The notes under the pieces are model-generated. The model searched no databases. It saw only the letters and a program-made list of their open reading frames with translations, and had not been told where the DNA came from. A stretch of 64,000 nucleotides of DNA, from assembly GCA_030695565.1 (NCBI GenBank), contig JAUYRZ010000047.1, positions 89,138 to 153,137 on the forward strand, given 5' to 3'. Positions 31,885-39,809 of this stretch are shown here, one piece after another (the first letter of the stretch is position 1; the number at the start of each line of letters is the position of its first letter). The position numbers and the translations under genes were made by a program. The DNA comes from Archangium sp. (GTDB lineage Bacteria > Myxococcota > Myxococcia > Myxococcales > Myxococcaceae).

Positions 31885-33006
31885 TCATACCCCGATGTGA
31901 GCCCGCCAGAGGCCCTTGAACTCAGTGGAGATCGCCGCATCGGCGTCGACTGCGCGCACCAACGCGTCGACCCACGGAGCGATGCTCGGATCGATCGGCG
32001 TCTTCCTCGGCGTGAGCCAGGCATCGGGCAGCTCGTCGTTGCGCGGCGCGAAGACCATGGGCAACACGTCGTAGATGGGCGCGAGCGTGGCGCGGCCTGC
32101 GTCATTGAACAGCAGCGCGTAGTTTCCGAGGTGCGCGTCGGTGTTGCCGATGGCGGCGGAGAACGCATGCACTCGCGCGCAAGTCTCCACTGACGCAGCG
32201 TCGACGAGGCCGTCAGCATGGAGGCGCGCCATGATCTCGGGCGCAGGCAGCGCGACGTCGCCGAAGCGATCCATGGACAGCCAATAGAGCGTTCCGACGC
32301 CGACGCGACCACGATGACCGACTCGGTCGAATCGATTCACGAACAGAATTGTGCGGTCGAGGTTTTCAGTCGGACGTCTGACAACCCCAGTCTTTGAGAC
32401 CGCAGACTCGACGCCCACCCTGCGAAGTGACTGCCCGCATAAGGCTTCCATGCGAAGGAGGTCACTCCATCGTTGGCCTTGTGGCGATGATGCCGGCGGG
32501 GCGAACTTCGCGATGAGGTTTGAGTAGAGAACCTTCGGGCGCTCGCCCCCCAGCGACGAAGGGCCCGTGGCGAGCACCGAGTCACGCATCGCTTCCTCGA
32601 ATGCTTGAGCGAAGTCAGTGAATGCGAAATCAGCCTGATCGAAAGCCGCGACGGATTCTCCGCCAATCAGAAGGTTGCCTGCGAGGTGACCTCCCGCCAC
32701 CGTCAACGCACGAAGAACATCACTCGACATCCAGTCGCGGGGGTTCTCCGGCAGCTGAAGCCCAGGCATGCGGGACTGAATGCGCCGGCCCAGATACCCC
32801 GACGGGCACATGTCCCAGAAGATCCACGGGAGCTCGCCTTCGAGTCGATGCCGCCCCGGACCCAGCAACGGAAAGCCCTCGCGCTCGAGCTCGAGCGTGC
32901 GCTCGTCATGAAGCCACTGCCCCAGCCGCTCGACCTGGCCGTCGCGAGTGACCCGCGAGATGGAGATGGGCGCGCTCATGAGACTCATGGTGTCGCCTGA
33001 CGCCAC
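31885..33006 (-). CDS. HipA-like kinase without an adjacent HipB
   Basis: Up to 373 residues; starts are possible at the GTG at 33006, ATG at 32988 or ATG at 32979, none with a clear ribosome site. HipA features: the Gly-rich loop SSLGGERPK (the P-loop-like segment whose Ser is autophosphorylated in HipA), VNRFDR, the catalytic SAAIGNTDAHLGNYALL and metal-binding PIYDVLPMV. The family consists of Ser/Thr kinases, often toxins that phosphorylate tRNA synthetases and are paired with a DNA-binding HipB. No HipB-like gene flanks this one, and the N-terminal subdomain differs from E. coli HipA. It may be an orphan or a two-domain variant. The transglutaminase lipoprotein follows after 124 bases. 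Confidence 0.82.
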   Translation of the reverse strand: MASGDTMSLMSAPISISRVTRDGQVERLGQWLHDERTLELEREGFPLLGPGRHRLEGELPWIFWDMCPSGYLGRRIQSRMPGLQLPENPRDWMSSDVLRALTVAGGHLAGNLLIGGESVAAFDQADFAFTDFAQAFEEAMRDSVLATGPSSLGGERPKVLYSNLIAKFAPPASSPQGQRWSDLLRMEALCGQSLRRVGVESAVSKTGVVRRPTENLDRTILFVNRFDRVGHRGRVGVGTLYWLSMDRFGDVALPAPEIMARLHADGLVDAASVETCARVHAFSAAIGNTDAHLGNYALLFNDAGRATLAPIYDVLPMVFAPRNDELPDAWLTPRKTPIDPSIAPWVDALVRAVDADAAISTEFKGLWRAHIGV

Positions 33007-33033
33007 GAGAGTCCACCCTCTGAAACGACTCGA

Positions 33034-33061
33034 GCGGGAACCCGATCACTCGAGTTCCCGC
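33034..33061 (-). terminator. hairpin after the small membrane protein gene
   Basis: GCGGGAAC (33034-33041) and GTTCCCGC (33054-33061) pair perfectly around 12 bases. The site is between the stop of the gene at 33088-33504 and the HipA-like gene start on the same strand. It is a likely terminator or attenuator. Confidence 0.5.
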
Positions 33062-33087
33062 CCGAAGTTGAAGCGTCAGCCGTCAGC

Positions 33088-33504
33088 TCAGCCGTTGAAG
33101 AGGATGCTCGCGACGACGACCCAGATGCCGAAGCCGATGGCGCCCACACCGAGCATGCCCTGCTTGGGGCTGAGCTTGGCGAGCGTCTCGTCCATCTTCG
33201 CCTGCGCCTGGGGGTTCTTGATGAACGTCTTCAGCGTGCCGATGCCGAGGATCAACCCGAGCGCCGCCTGGAACACCGAGCCGACCATCCACGAGATCCA
33301 GAAGATGGGCCACGTGCTGAGAACGCCGATGCTCAGAATCGCCGAGATGATTCCCCACACACCGCCCAGACAGGACACCGCACCAATCCAACCCTGGTAG
33401 GGGGTGAGCTTGGCGATCATGTCCTTCGCATCGGGACGCTTCGCGATGATGAGACTGGGGACCGCCAGAACGCCCAACAACACCAGCCAGATGCCTGAAA
33501 ACAT
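33088..33504 (-). CDS. small four-helix membrane protein with duplicated motif
   Basis: 138 residues with four hydrophobic segments. The sequence KLTPYQGWIGAVSCLGGVWG (about 32-51) recurs near the end as KLSPKQGMLGVGAIGFGIWV, so the protein is an internal duplication of a KLxPxQGxxG-plus-helix unit. The loop between (TLKTFIKNPQAQAKMDETLA) is charged. I do not know the function. Proteins of this look exist as unnamed inner-membrane proteins. The ATG at 33504 is followed immediately by the hydrophobic helix. Monocistronic. Confidence 0.65.
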   Translation of the reverse strand: MFSGIWLVLLGVLAVPSLIIAKRPDAKDMIAKLTPYQGWIGAVSCLGGVWGIISAILSIGVLSTWPIFWISWMVGSVFQAALGLILGIGTLKTFIKNPQAQAKMDETLAKLSPKQGMLGVGAIGFGIWVVVASILFNG

Positions 33505-33646
33505 GTGAAACCCCCTGAAGAAGAGTGGACGACGAAAAGGACAGCGGAGCGACGGAGCGGGACCCTACTTGGGGCTGCCCGAACGGCTGAGTACTTTTCG
33601 CTGCCATCAGTTCACGTGTTCCCCGAGCCGCCGAAGAGCACCGCCT

Positions 33647-36388
33647 TCATGGCCGGCACGTGATCAAGATCGACTCCGAGGCGGTGCAGTTCTCCACCCC
33701 GATGGCCGAGTGGGGACAGTCGAGCAACGTCGACTCGGTTCCCGCGCAGACCACATCGTCGAGCAGGAAGACGTCGGTGATGCCGGTGGTGGTGGCCCAC
33801 GAGACCGCGTCGCTGAAGCCGAGATCGCGGCAGACCACGCGCGCGCCGTTCTGCGTGAAGCCGTCGTCGCAGACCGGGCCCCAACCGCCGTTCGCGAAGA
33901 CCTCCAACCGGCCGGCCACCATGCTGCTGCCCGAGGGGATCAACCGCACCCGCCCGTTGTCGAGGCTGCCCCCGCCCCCGCCGGTGCCCACCGTCTTGGT
34001 GCATTGACCGGTCGCGCAAGTCGTCTGCGGGCAGACGTTGCCGCAGGTGCCGCAGCTCGATGACGAGGTGTTCAGGTTCACGCACGTGCTGCCGCACACC
34101 GAAGCGTTCGCGGCGCAGGTGCTGCCGAAGAGCGGGGGCGCGAGGCTCCAGTCGGCAGCCGTGTTGCTGTCGGCCAGCAGCACGTTGCGCTGCAGCACCT
34201 CGGCCGCGGTGTCGGAAGGGTTGGCCGTGTTGACGCCCGACCAGGTGGTGCCCGAAGGCGGCGCGGTCACCGAAGGGCCCGTGCGCACGAAGTCGACGCC
34301 GGTGCTCGAGGGCGACTTGAGGGTCACCGCGATCTCCGTCGACCAGTTGATCGTTTTGTTCATGAAGATGGTGTTCGGGCTGTTGGTGCCCCCGCCCTCC
34401 ACGAACGAGACGTAGCCGCCCGAAGCGACCGTGGTGCCGATGGGGATGCTGTACGAGTCGAAGCCCGCCTCGGTGGTCCACTCCAGCGAGTGGAGGTCGA
34501 GCGAGGTGCTGGTCGCCGTGCCGTTGTGCAGCTCGATGCGCTCGGGAGAAACGTTGGAGAGCCGCGAGATGACGATGAACCCCACGCTGCCGCAGGTGCC
34601 GTTCACGCAGGCTCGAGGTTCGGCGCAGACGACGCCGCACGCGCCGCAGCTCGCCGGGTTGTTGCTCAGGTTGACGCAGCGGCCGTTGCACAACGAGAGG
34701 CCCGCCTGACAGGCGAAGCCCGCGGTGCTGGGGTTGAAGGTGAGCCAGTTGAGCGCGTCGTCGGTGTCCAGCACGTCGAGCTTGCGGTGCACCGAGAGGT
34801 CGGCGCTGGAGACGGCGGGATAGGTGGGCCCGACTCCGAACCAGGTCAGGCCCGCGGGCGGCAGCGCGCTCGAGGCGCCGAAACGCACGAAGTCGAGGGG
34901 CGTGGTGCCATCGAAGAGCGTGACGTTCGAGGTGTCGTTGAACGAGCCCGCGGGCGGCGCCATGCCCGAGTAGGTGGTCGAGTTGTCGTCCACGCCCACG
35001 CCTGCGTAGAGCACCAGGAACTGACCGGGCTGCAGCACCCGGCCCATGGGGAAGGTGAAGAGGAAGGTGCTCGTGTTGGCCACCTGCACCCGGTACCCCG
35101 AGAGCGGCACCGGGCTGTTGCCGGGGTTGTAGAGCTCGACCATCGGCATGGGATCGAGGCGGTACTCCGAGATGAGCACCGTGCCCCCGCCCGCCACGCA
35201 CTTGCCGGTACGGCAGACCTGGCTGGCAGCGCAGGCGTTGCTGCAGGCGCCGCAGTTCGCGCGATCGTTCTCGATGTCGATGCACGCGTTGCCGCAGAGG
35301 CTGGGCCGCGCGCAGTAGCGCAGCGGAGAGGCGTTGGGTGACAGGCCCCAGTCGGCAGCCGAGTCGCTGTCGGGCGCGAAGAGATCGCGCACCAGTGACT
35401 GCGAGGTGGCGACGGTGGGGCTGATGGTATTCGCGCCGATCCAGGTGGTGCCGGTCGGCGGGGGGACCATCGAGTTTCCGGTGCGCAGAAAGTCGACGCC
35501 GCTGCCGCCCGCGTTCAACAGCCTTAAGGCGAAGTCGGTGGTGCGCAACGGCACCGCGACCGTGGAGAGGAAACCCGCGTCGATGGAGCCCGCACCGAAG
35601 ATGACGAAGCCCTGAGGCTGCAGCTCGTAGGAGGGAATCGCCAGCGCGCCCGAGCCCGCATCGCCCAGGGTGTACTGCAGCGAGTAGCCCTGCAGGTTCA
35701 CCGGGGTGGTGCCGCCGTTGAAGACTTCGATGGTGGCGAGGCCGGGGTTCACTTCGGAGAACACCACGCCGCTGATGGAGCCGTTGGTGCACACGCCGGC
35801 CTGACAGACTTGCGAACTGCCACACGCGCGGCCGCAGAGGTCGCAGTTGGCGGCGTCGATGCGCACGTCGACACAGCGGCCGTTGCAGAAGGTCAGCCCG
35901 TTGGTGCACGTGCCTCCGCCGCCACCCGTCGCTCCACCTCCAGTGCCGCCGCCCGTGGATCCGCCGCCCACGCCGCCCCCTGTCGAGCCACCTCCGGCGC
36001 CGCCGCCCGTCGAGCCATCGCCGCCACCCGTCGAGCCGCCTCCGGTGCCACCACCGACGTCACCGCCGCCCGTCCCTCCACCCACCAAACCGCCGCCGCC
36101 GCCGCCGCCGCCGCCGCCAGAGCTACCGCCTGTTCCGCCGCCAGAGCCACCGCCGGTTCCACCGATGACCACGCAGGCGCCGTTGGTGCAGCGCTCGCTC
36201 ACCGTGCACACGGCGCAGACCTGGCCACCGAGACCGCACGCTGCGGGGCTCGAAGCGGAGGCTGCCGCCGAGACGCAGCTGCCGCCGGAGAGACAGCCAG
36301 TGCACTCCGGTTTCGGAGTGGGCGGCGTACAACTCACGAGGGCGCTGCAGGAGAGCGCGCTGATCAGAAGCGCAAGACGAGGTGACAT
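33647..36388 (-). CDS. giant lipoprotein with lamin-tail repeats and a C-terminal SRCR domain
   Basis: 913 residues from the ATG at 36388 (SPRLALLISALSCSALVSC lipoprotein signal). After a Cys-rich start comes a Gly/Thr/Ser linker (about 75-160). Then a unit of a Cys box (CNGRCVDVRIDAANCDLCG) plus a lamin-tail-like beta domain (ISGVVFSEVNPGLATIEVFN) repeats three times, with second and third copies at TVLISEYRLDPMPMVELYNP and FIVISRLSNVSPERIELHNG, and a fourth Cys box. The last 100 residues match a scavenger receptor Cys-rich domain: GRLEVFANGGWGPVCDDGF, ARVVCRDLGFSDAV, CAGTESTLLDCPHS. LTD domains often decorate exported nucleases or surface proteins. SRCR domains bind ligands and are mainly animal. 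Likely surface adhesin. Confidence 0.82.
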   Translation of the reverse strand: MSPRLALLISALSCSALVSCTPPTPKPECTGCLSGGSCVSAAASASSPAACGLGGQVCAVCTVSERCTNGACVVIGGTGGGSGGGTGGSSGGGGGGGGGGLVGGGTGGGDVGGGTGGGSTGGGDGSTGGGAGGGSTGGGVGGGSTGGGTGGGATGGGGGTCTNGLTFCNGRCVDVRIDAANCDLCGRACGSSQVCQAGVCTNGSISGVVFSEVNPGLATIEVFNGGTTPVNLQGYSLQYTLGDAGSGALAIPSYELQPQGFVIFGAGSIDAGFLSTVAVPLRTTDFALRLLNAGGSGVDFLRTGNSMVPPPTGTTWIGANTISPTVATSQSLVRDLFAPDSDSAADWGLSPNASPLRYCARPSLCGNACIDIENDRANCGACSNACAASQVCRTGKCVAGGGTVLISEYRLDPMPMVELYNPGNSPVPLSGYRVQVANTSTFLFTFPMGRVLQPGQFLVLYAGVGVDDNSTTYSGMAPPAGSFNDTSNVTLFDGTTPLDFVRFGASSALPPAGLTWFGVGPTYPAVSSADLSVHRKLDVLDTDDALNWLTFNPSTAGFACQAGLSLCNGRCVNLSNNPASCGACGVVCAEPRACVNGTCGSVGFIVISRLSNVSPERIELHNGTATSTSLDLHSLEWTTEAGFDSYSIPIGTTVASGGYVSFVEGGGTNSPNTIFMNKTINWSTEIAVTLKSPSSTGVDFVRTGPSVTAPPSGTTWSGVNTANPSDTAAEVLQRNVLLADSNTAADWSLAPPLFGSTCAANASVCGSTCVNLNTSSSSCGTCGNVCPQTTCATGQCTKTVGTGGGGGSLDNGRVRLIPSGSSMVAGRLEVFANGGWGPVCDDGFTQNGARVVCRDLGFSDAVSWATTTGITDVFLLDDVVCAGTESTLLDCPHSAIGVENCTASESILITCRP
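35923..36160 (-). repeat. Gly-Gly-Gly coding repeat
   Basis: Imperfect GGTGGC-rich repeats that code the flexible GGG(S/T)GG linker of the LTD/SRCR lipoprotein. The same style of linker occurs at 27300-27510 and 61764-61950. Confidence 0.8.
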
Positions 36389-36472
36389 GCCGTCAGTCCT
36401 GCACGACTTGCCCTCTGGGTTCAACTGACGTGTCCCGAGGTGAGGGGCCATCTGGCTACAATCACGACTTCG

Positions 36473-37099
36473 ATGACGACGTTGTGGATCATCAGACACG
36501 GCGAGACCGACTGGAACGTGGCGGGACGGCTGCAGGGTCAGCTCGAGGTGCCGCTCAACGAAAAGGGCCGGGAGCAGGTGCTGCGCCTGGGAGCGCGGCT
36601 GGCGCACGAGCATGCGACCACGCCGTTCTCTGCATTGTTCACGAGTGATCTCGGCCGCGCACGCGAGACGGCGTCAGCGATCAAGCTGGGGCTGCCGTTG
36701 CTCGAGCGGAAGGGGTTGCGAGAACGGCACTTCGGAGTGTTGTCGAAGCTCACGCCGCCGGAAGCCGAAGCGCGGCACCCCGAGTCGTTCGCGCGGCTGC
36801 GCGTTCGTGATCCCGACTTCGTTCCTGAAGGCGGCGAGAGCCTGACGCAAATGTACGAAAGAGCCCTCGCAGCGCTGCGAGAGATCGCCCGGGCCTGGCC
36901 AGATCGACACGTGCTCGTGGTCGCCCATGGTGGGGTGATCGACAGCGCGTGGCGCGCCGCCAGGAGACTTCCGTTGCACGTGAAGAGAGATCACGAACTC
37001 TTCAACGCGAGCATCAATCGGGTTCGGGTGGTGAATGATCAGTTCGAGTTGGCGGGCTGGGCAGACATCGAACATCTGTCTCCCTTCGGGTCGGGGTGA
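36473..37099 (+). CDS. histidine phosphatase family protein
   Basis: 208 residues from the ATG at 36473. The phospho-acceptor His is in LWIIRHGETDWN. Other site residues are FTSDLGRARETA (Arg), ERHFGVL (Glu) and VVAHGGVID (second His). The layout fits the phosphoglycerate-mutase-like/alpha-ribazole phosphatase branch. Substrate unassigned. It is a cytoplasmic phosphatase. The last residues (SPFGSG) and the stop come from the dispersed repeat at 37080-37104. It is divergent from the large SRCR lipoprotein gene and convergent with the UvrA-like gene. Confidence 0.88.
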   Translation: MTTLWIIRHGETDWNVAGRLQGQLEVPLNEKGREQVLRLGARLAHEHATTPFSALFTSDLGRARETASAIKLGLPLLERKGLRERHFGVLSKLTPPEAEARHPESFARLRVRDPDFVPEGGESLTQMYERALAALREIARAWPDRHVLVVAHGGVIDSAWRAARRLPLHVKRDHELFNASINRVRVVNDQFELAGWADIEHLSPFGSG

Positions 37100-37104
37100 G
37101 GGCC
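37080..37104 (-). repeat. dispersed element fragment supplying a stop codon
   Basis: CTCCCTTCGGGTCGGGGTG then AGGGCC. The TGA of the histidine phosphatase gene lies inside the conserved GGGGTGAGGG part. The element is at a convergent gene junction. Confidence 0.6.
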
Positions 37105-37169
37105 GAACACACCTCGCGCTGTTCATTCCCTGGCCGGGTGGACATGATCGCGGTTCCGTCGACCACGGA

Positions 37170-39638
37170 TCAGCCGAAGGCGCGCGTGAGAAAGGGAGCG
37201 GTCCGGCTCTTCCGATTCTTCGAGACCTCGGCAGGTGTCCCCGCGGCGACGATCTGCCCGCCTTCAGCACCCGCCCCCGGGCCCATGTCGATGACCCAGT
37301 CGCTGCTCGCGACCACGCGCATCTCGTGCTCGACCACCACCACGGTGTTCCCCTCATCCACCAACCCGTGCAGCTGCTTGAGCAGCTTGTCCGTGTCCGA
37401 CGGATGCAAGCCGGTGGTGGGCTCGTCGAGCACGTAGAGCGCATCACCCCGCTGCGCACGCTGCAGCTCGGTGGCGAGCTTGATGCGCTGCGCTTCACCA
37501 CCCGACAGCTCCGTCGCCGGTTGACCCAGGCGCAAGTAGCCCAGGCCGATCTCCTGCAGCAGCGTGAGCGGCCTGAGCACCTGCACATCTTCGGCGAAGA
37601 ACCCGCACGCCTCGTCGACCGTCATCGCCAGCACCTCGGCGATGTTCTTCTCGCGGTACGTCACCTGCAGCGTCTGCGCGTTGAAGCGAGTGCCATGGCA
37701 CGCGGGGCAGGGCGCGTAGACGCTGGGCATGAAGAGCATCTCCACGCTGACGAAGCCTTCGCCTTCGCACCGCTTGCACCGGCCCTTGGGCACGTTGAAC
37801 GAGAAGCGCCCCGCGTCGAAACGATGCGCCTTCGCTGACTTCGTGTCGGCAAACCGTTTGCGCACGTGATCGAACAGCCCGGTGTACGTGGCGAGATTCG
37901 AGCGCGGCGTGCGGCCGATCGGTTTCTGATCGACGCGCACCAGTCGCGCCAGGCCTTCAGCACCACCGGAGAGCCGCCCGCGAATCGCCGCTTTCGGCTC
38001 GTCGGAGTCTTCTTCCTCTTCGACCGGAACTTCGTGACCCAACTGAGAAGCGACGAGCTCGATCAACGCCTGGCTCACCAGGCTCGACTTGCCCGAGCCG
38101 CTCACTCCGGTGACCGCACACAGACAGCCGAGCGGAAACGCAGCGTCGAGCTCGTTCAAGTTGTTGCGGGTGATGCCGGTGAGCGTGAGCCACCCCTTCG
38201 GCGCGCGCACCACTCGCTGCTGCCGCACTGGAGGCGCGAAGAGATGGTGGGCGGTGTGCGACTCCTTCACGTCGCGCAGCCCTTCAGGGGGCCCGCTGTA
38301 GAGCACCCGGCCACCACGCGAGCCCGCCTCGGGACCCACCTCGACCAACCACGCCGCGTGCCGCATCACGTCGAGATCATGTTCGACCACGAAGACCGAG
38401 TTCCCCGCGCGGGTGAGTGCATCGAAGGCATCGAGCAACGAGCGGCTGTCCGCGGGGTGCAGGCCCGCTGAAGGTTCATCGAGCACGTACACCACCCCGA
38501 ACAGGTTCGAGCGGATCTGCGTCGCCAGCCGCAGCCGCTGCAGCTCACCCGGTGAACAGGTCGGAGTGCTGCGCTCGAGCGAGAGATAGCCGAGCCCCAG
38601 CTCGAGCAGCGTCTTCACCCGCGCCACCACCTCGTCGACGATGCGCTCGGCGGCCATGCGCTTCTCGATCGACAGGCTCTTACTCACACCGGGCGCGAGC
38701 ACGGCCGCGAGCTGACTCAAAGGCAGCCGCGAGAGTTCACCGATGTCGAGGCCCGCGAACTTCACCGACAACGCTTCACGCTTGAGCCGTTTTCCGTCGC
38801 AGGTCCAGCAGACCGTGCCGAGCATGAACTGCGACACGCGCCGCTTCATCAACGCGCTCTGTGTCGTCGCGAAGGTATGGAGCACGTGCCGCTTCGCGCT
38901 GCTGAAGGTGCCCTGGTAGCTGGGCTCCAGCTTGCGGCGCTGGGCTTCTTTCGTCTCGACAGGCGTGAGCCCCGCGTAGACCGCCACCGTCGGCTGTTCG
39001 TCCGTGAACAAAATCCAATCGCGCGTCTTCTTCGGCAGCTTCCGCCACGGCGTGTCGACGTCGATGCCCATCGCCACCAGGATGTCGCGCAGGTTCTGCC
39101 CACCCCAGGCCAGCGGCCACGCGGTGACGGCGCGTTCCCGAATGGTCAACGAGTCGTCGTGCACCATCGACTTCTCGGTCACCTCGTAGGTGAAGCCCAG
39201 CCCGTGACAGGTGGGGCACGCGCCTTGCGGTGTGTTCGCCGAGAAGTCCTCGGCGTAGAGCATGGGCTGCTTCGGCAGGTACGTGCCGGCGCGCGAGTAC
39301 AACATGCGCAACGAGCTCGACAGCGTGGTGACGCTGCCTACCGAAGAGCGCGTGCTCGGCGTGCCGCGTTGTTGTTGCAAGGCGACGGCGGGCGGCAGGC
39401 CTTCGATCGAATCGACTTCGGGTACGCCGACTTGATCGATCAACCGCCGCGCGTAGGGGGCGACCGACTCGAGATACCGGCGCTGGGCCTCCGCGAAGAT
39501 GGTGCCGAACGCGAGCGACGACTTGCCGGAACCGGAGATGCCGCTGAACACCACCAGCACGTCACGCGGCACGTCGACATCGACGTTCTTCAGGTTGTGT
39601 TGGCGCGCACCTCGCACTCGAACGAAGGACATGGTCAT
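37170..39638 (-). CDS. UvrA-like ABC ATPase (short, UvrA2-type)
   Basis: 822 residues from the ATG at 39638 (or 820 from 39632, SFVRVRGARQHNLKNVD). Two ABC ATPase halves are seen: Walker A motifs GISGSGKSSLAFG and GVSGSGKSSLVSQ, signature motifs RSTPTCSPGELQRLRLATQ and ATELSGGEAQRIKLATEL, and Walker B VYVLDEPSAGLHP and LYVLDEPTTGLHP. Zinc modules are CPTCHGLGF with CWTCDGKR, and CKRCEGEGF with CPACHGTRF. At about 820 residues it is over 100 residues shorter than nucleotide-excision UvrA (about 940), consistent with a missing UvrB-binding region. Such UvrA2-like proteins are linked to DNA-damage or drug tolerance. No uvrB is nearby. Confidence 0.87.
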   Translation of the reverse strand: MTMSFVRVRGARQHNLKNVDVDVPRDVLVVFSGISGSGKSSLAFGTIFAEAQRRYLESVAPYARRLIDQVGVPEVDSIEGLPPAVALQQQRGTPSTRSSVGSVTTLSSSLRMLYSRAGTYLPKQPMLYAEDFSANTPQGACPTCHGLGFTYEVTEKSMVHDDSLTIRERAVTAWPLAWGGQNLRDILVAMGIDVDTPWRKLPKKTRDWILFTDEQPTVAVYAGLTPVETKEAQRRKLEPSYQGTFSSAKRHVLHTFATTQSALMKRRVSQFMLGTVCWTCDGKRLKREALSVKFAGLDIGELSRLPLSQLAAVLAPGVSKSLSIEKRMAAERIVDEVVARVKTLLELGLGYLSLERSTPTCSPGELQRLRLATQIRSNLFGVVYVLDEPSAGLHPADSRSLLDAFDALTRAGNSVFVVEHDLDVMRHAAWLVEVGPEAGSRGGRVLYSGPPEGLRDVKESHTAHHLFAPPVRQQRVVRAPKGWLTLTGITRNNLNELDAAFPLGCLCAVTGVSGSGKSSLVSQALIELVASQLGHEVPVEEEEDSDEPKAAIRGRLSGGAEGLARLVRVDQKPIGRTPRSNLATYTGLFDHVRKRFADTKSAKAHRFDAGRFSFNVPKGRCKRCEGEGFVSVEMLFMPSVYAPCPACHGTRFNAQTLQVTYREKNIAEVLAMTVDEACGFFAEDVQVLRPLTLLQEIGLGYLRLGQPATELSGGEAQRIKLATELQRAQRGDALYVLDEPTTGLHPSDTDKLLKQLHGLVDEGNTVVVVEHEMRVVASSDWVIDMGPGAGAEGGQIVAAGTPAEVSKNRKSRTAPFLTRAFG

Positions 39639-39760
39639 TGAATGCGCAGCGCACCTGGGATTTCCCACCGATGCCCTGACATTCCGTCGAGGTCAGAAGT
39701 GCGGAGTCGTCGAGGCGCTGCGGATTGGGCGCCCGAGCGGTCGTGGCGCCAGCTTCGGCG

Positions 39761-39803
39761 GCCCCTCACCCCGACCCTCTCCCCGCTTCGCAAGGAGAGG
39801 GAG
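39761..39803 (+). repeat. full-length dispersed GC-rich element
   Basis: GCCCCTCACCCCGA then CCCTCTCCCC, a CGCTTCGCAAG loop and GAGAGGGAGG. It lies between the UvrA-like start and the DUF1552 stop (both genes on the minus strand). It is one of the best-preserved copies. Confidence 0.75.
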
Positions 39804-39809
39804 GCACAG

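Noticed and set aside
33612..35909. Long open frame overlapping the SRCR lipoprotein on the same strand
   Set aside because: Arg/His-rich sequence without a domain; the lipoprotein frame has signal peptide, Cys boxes and domains.
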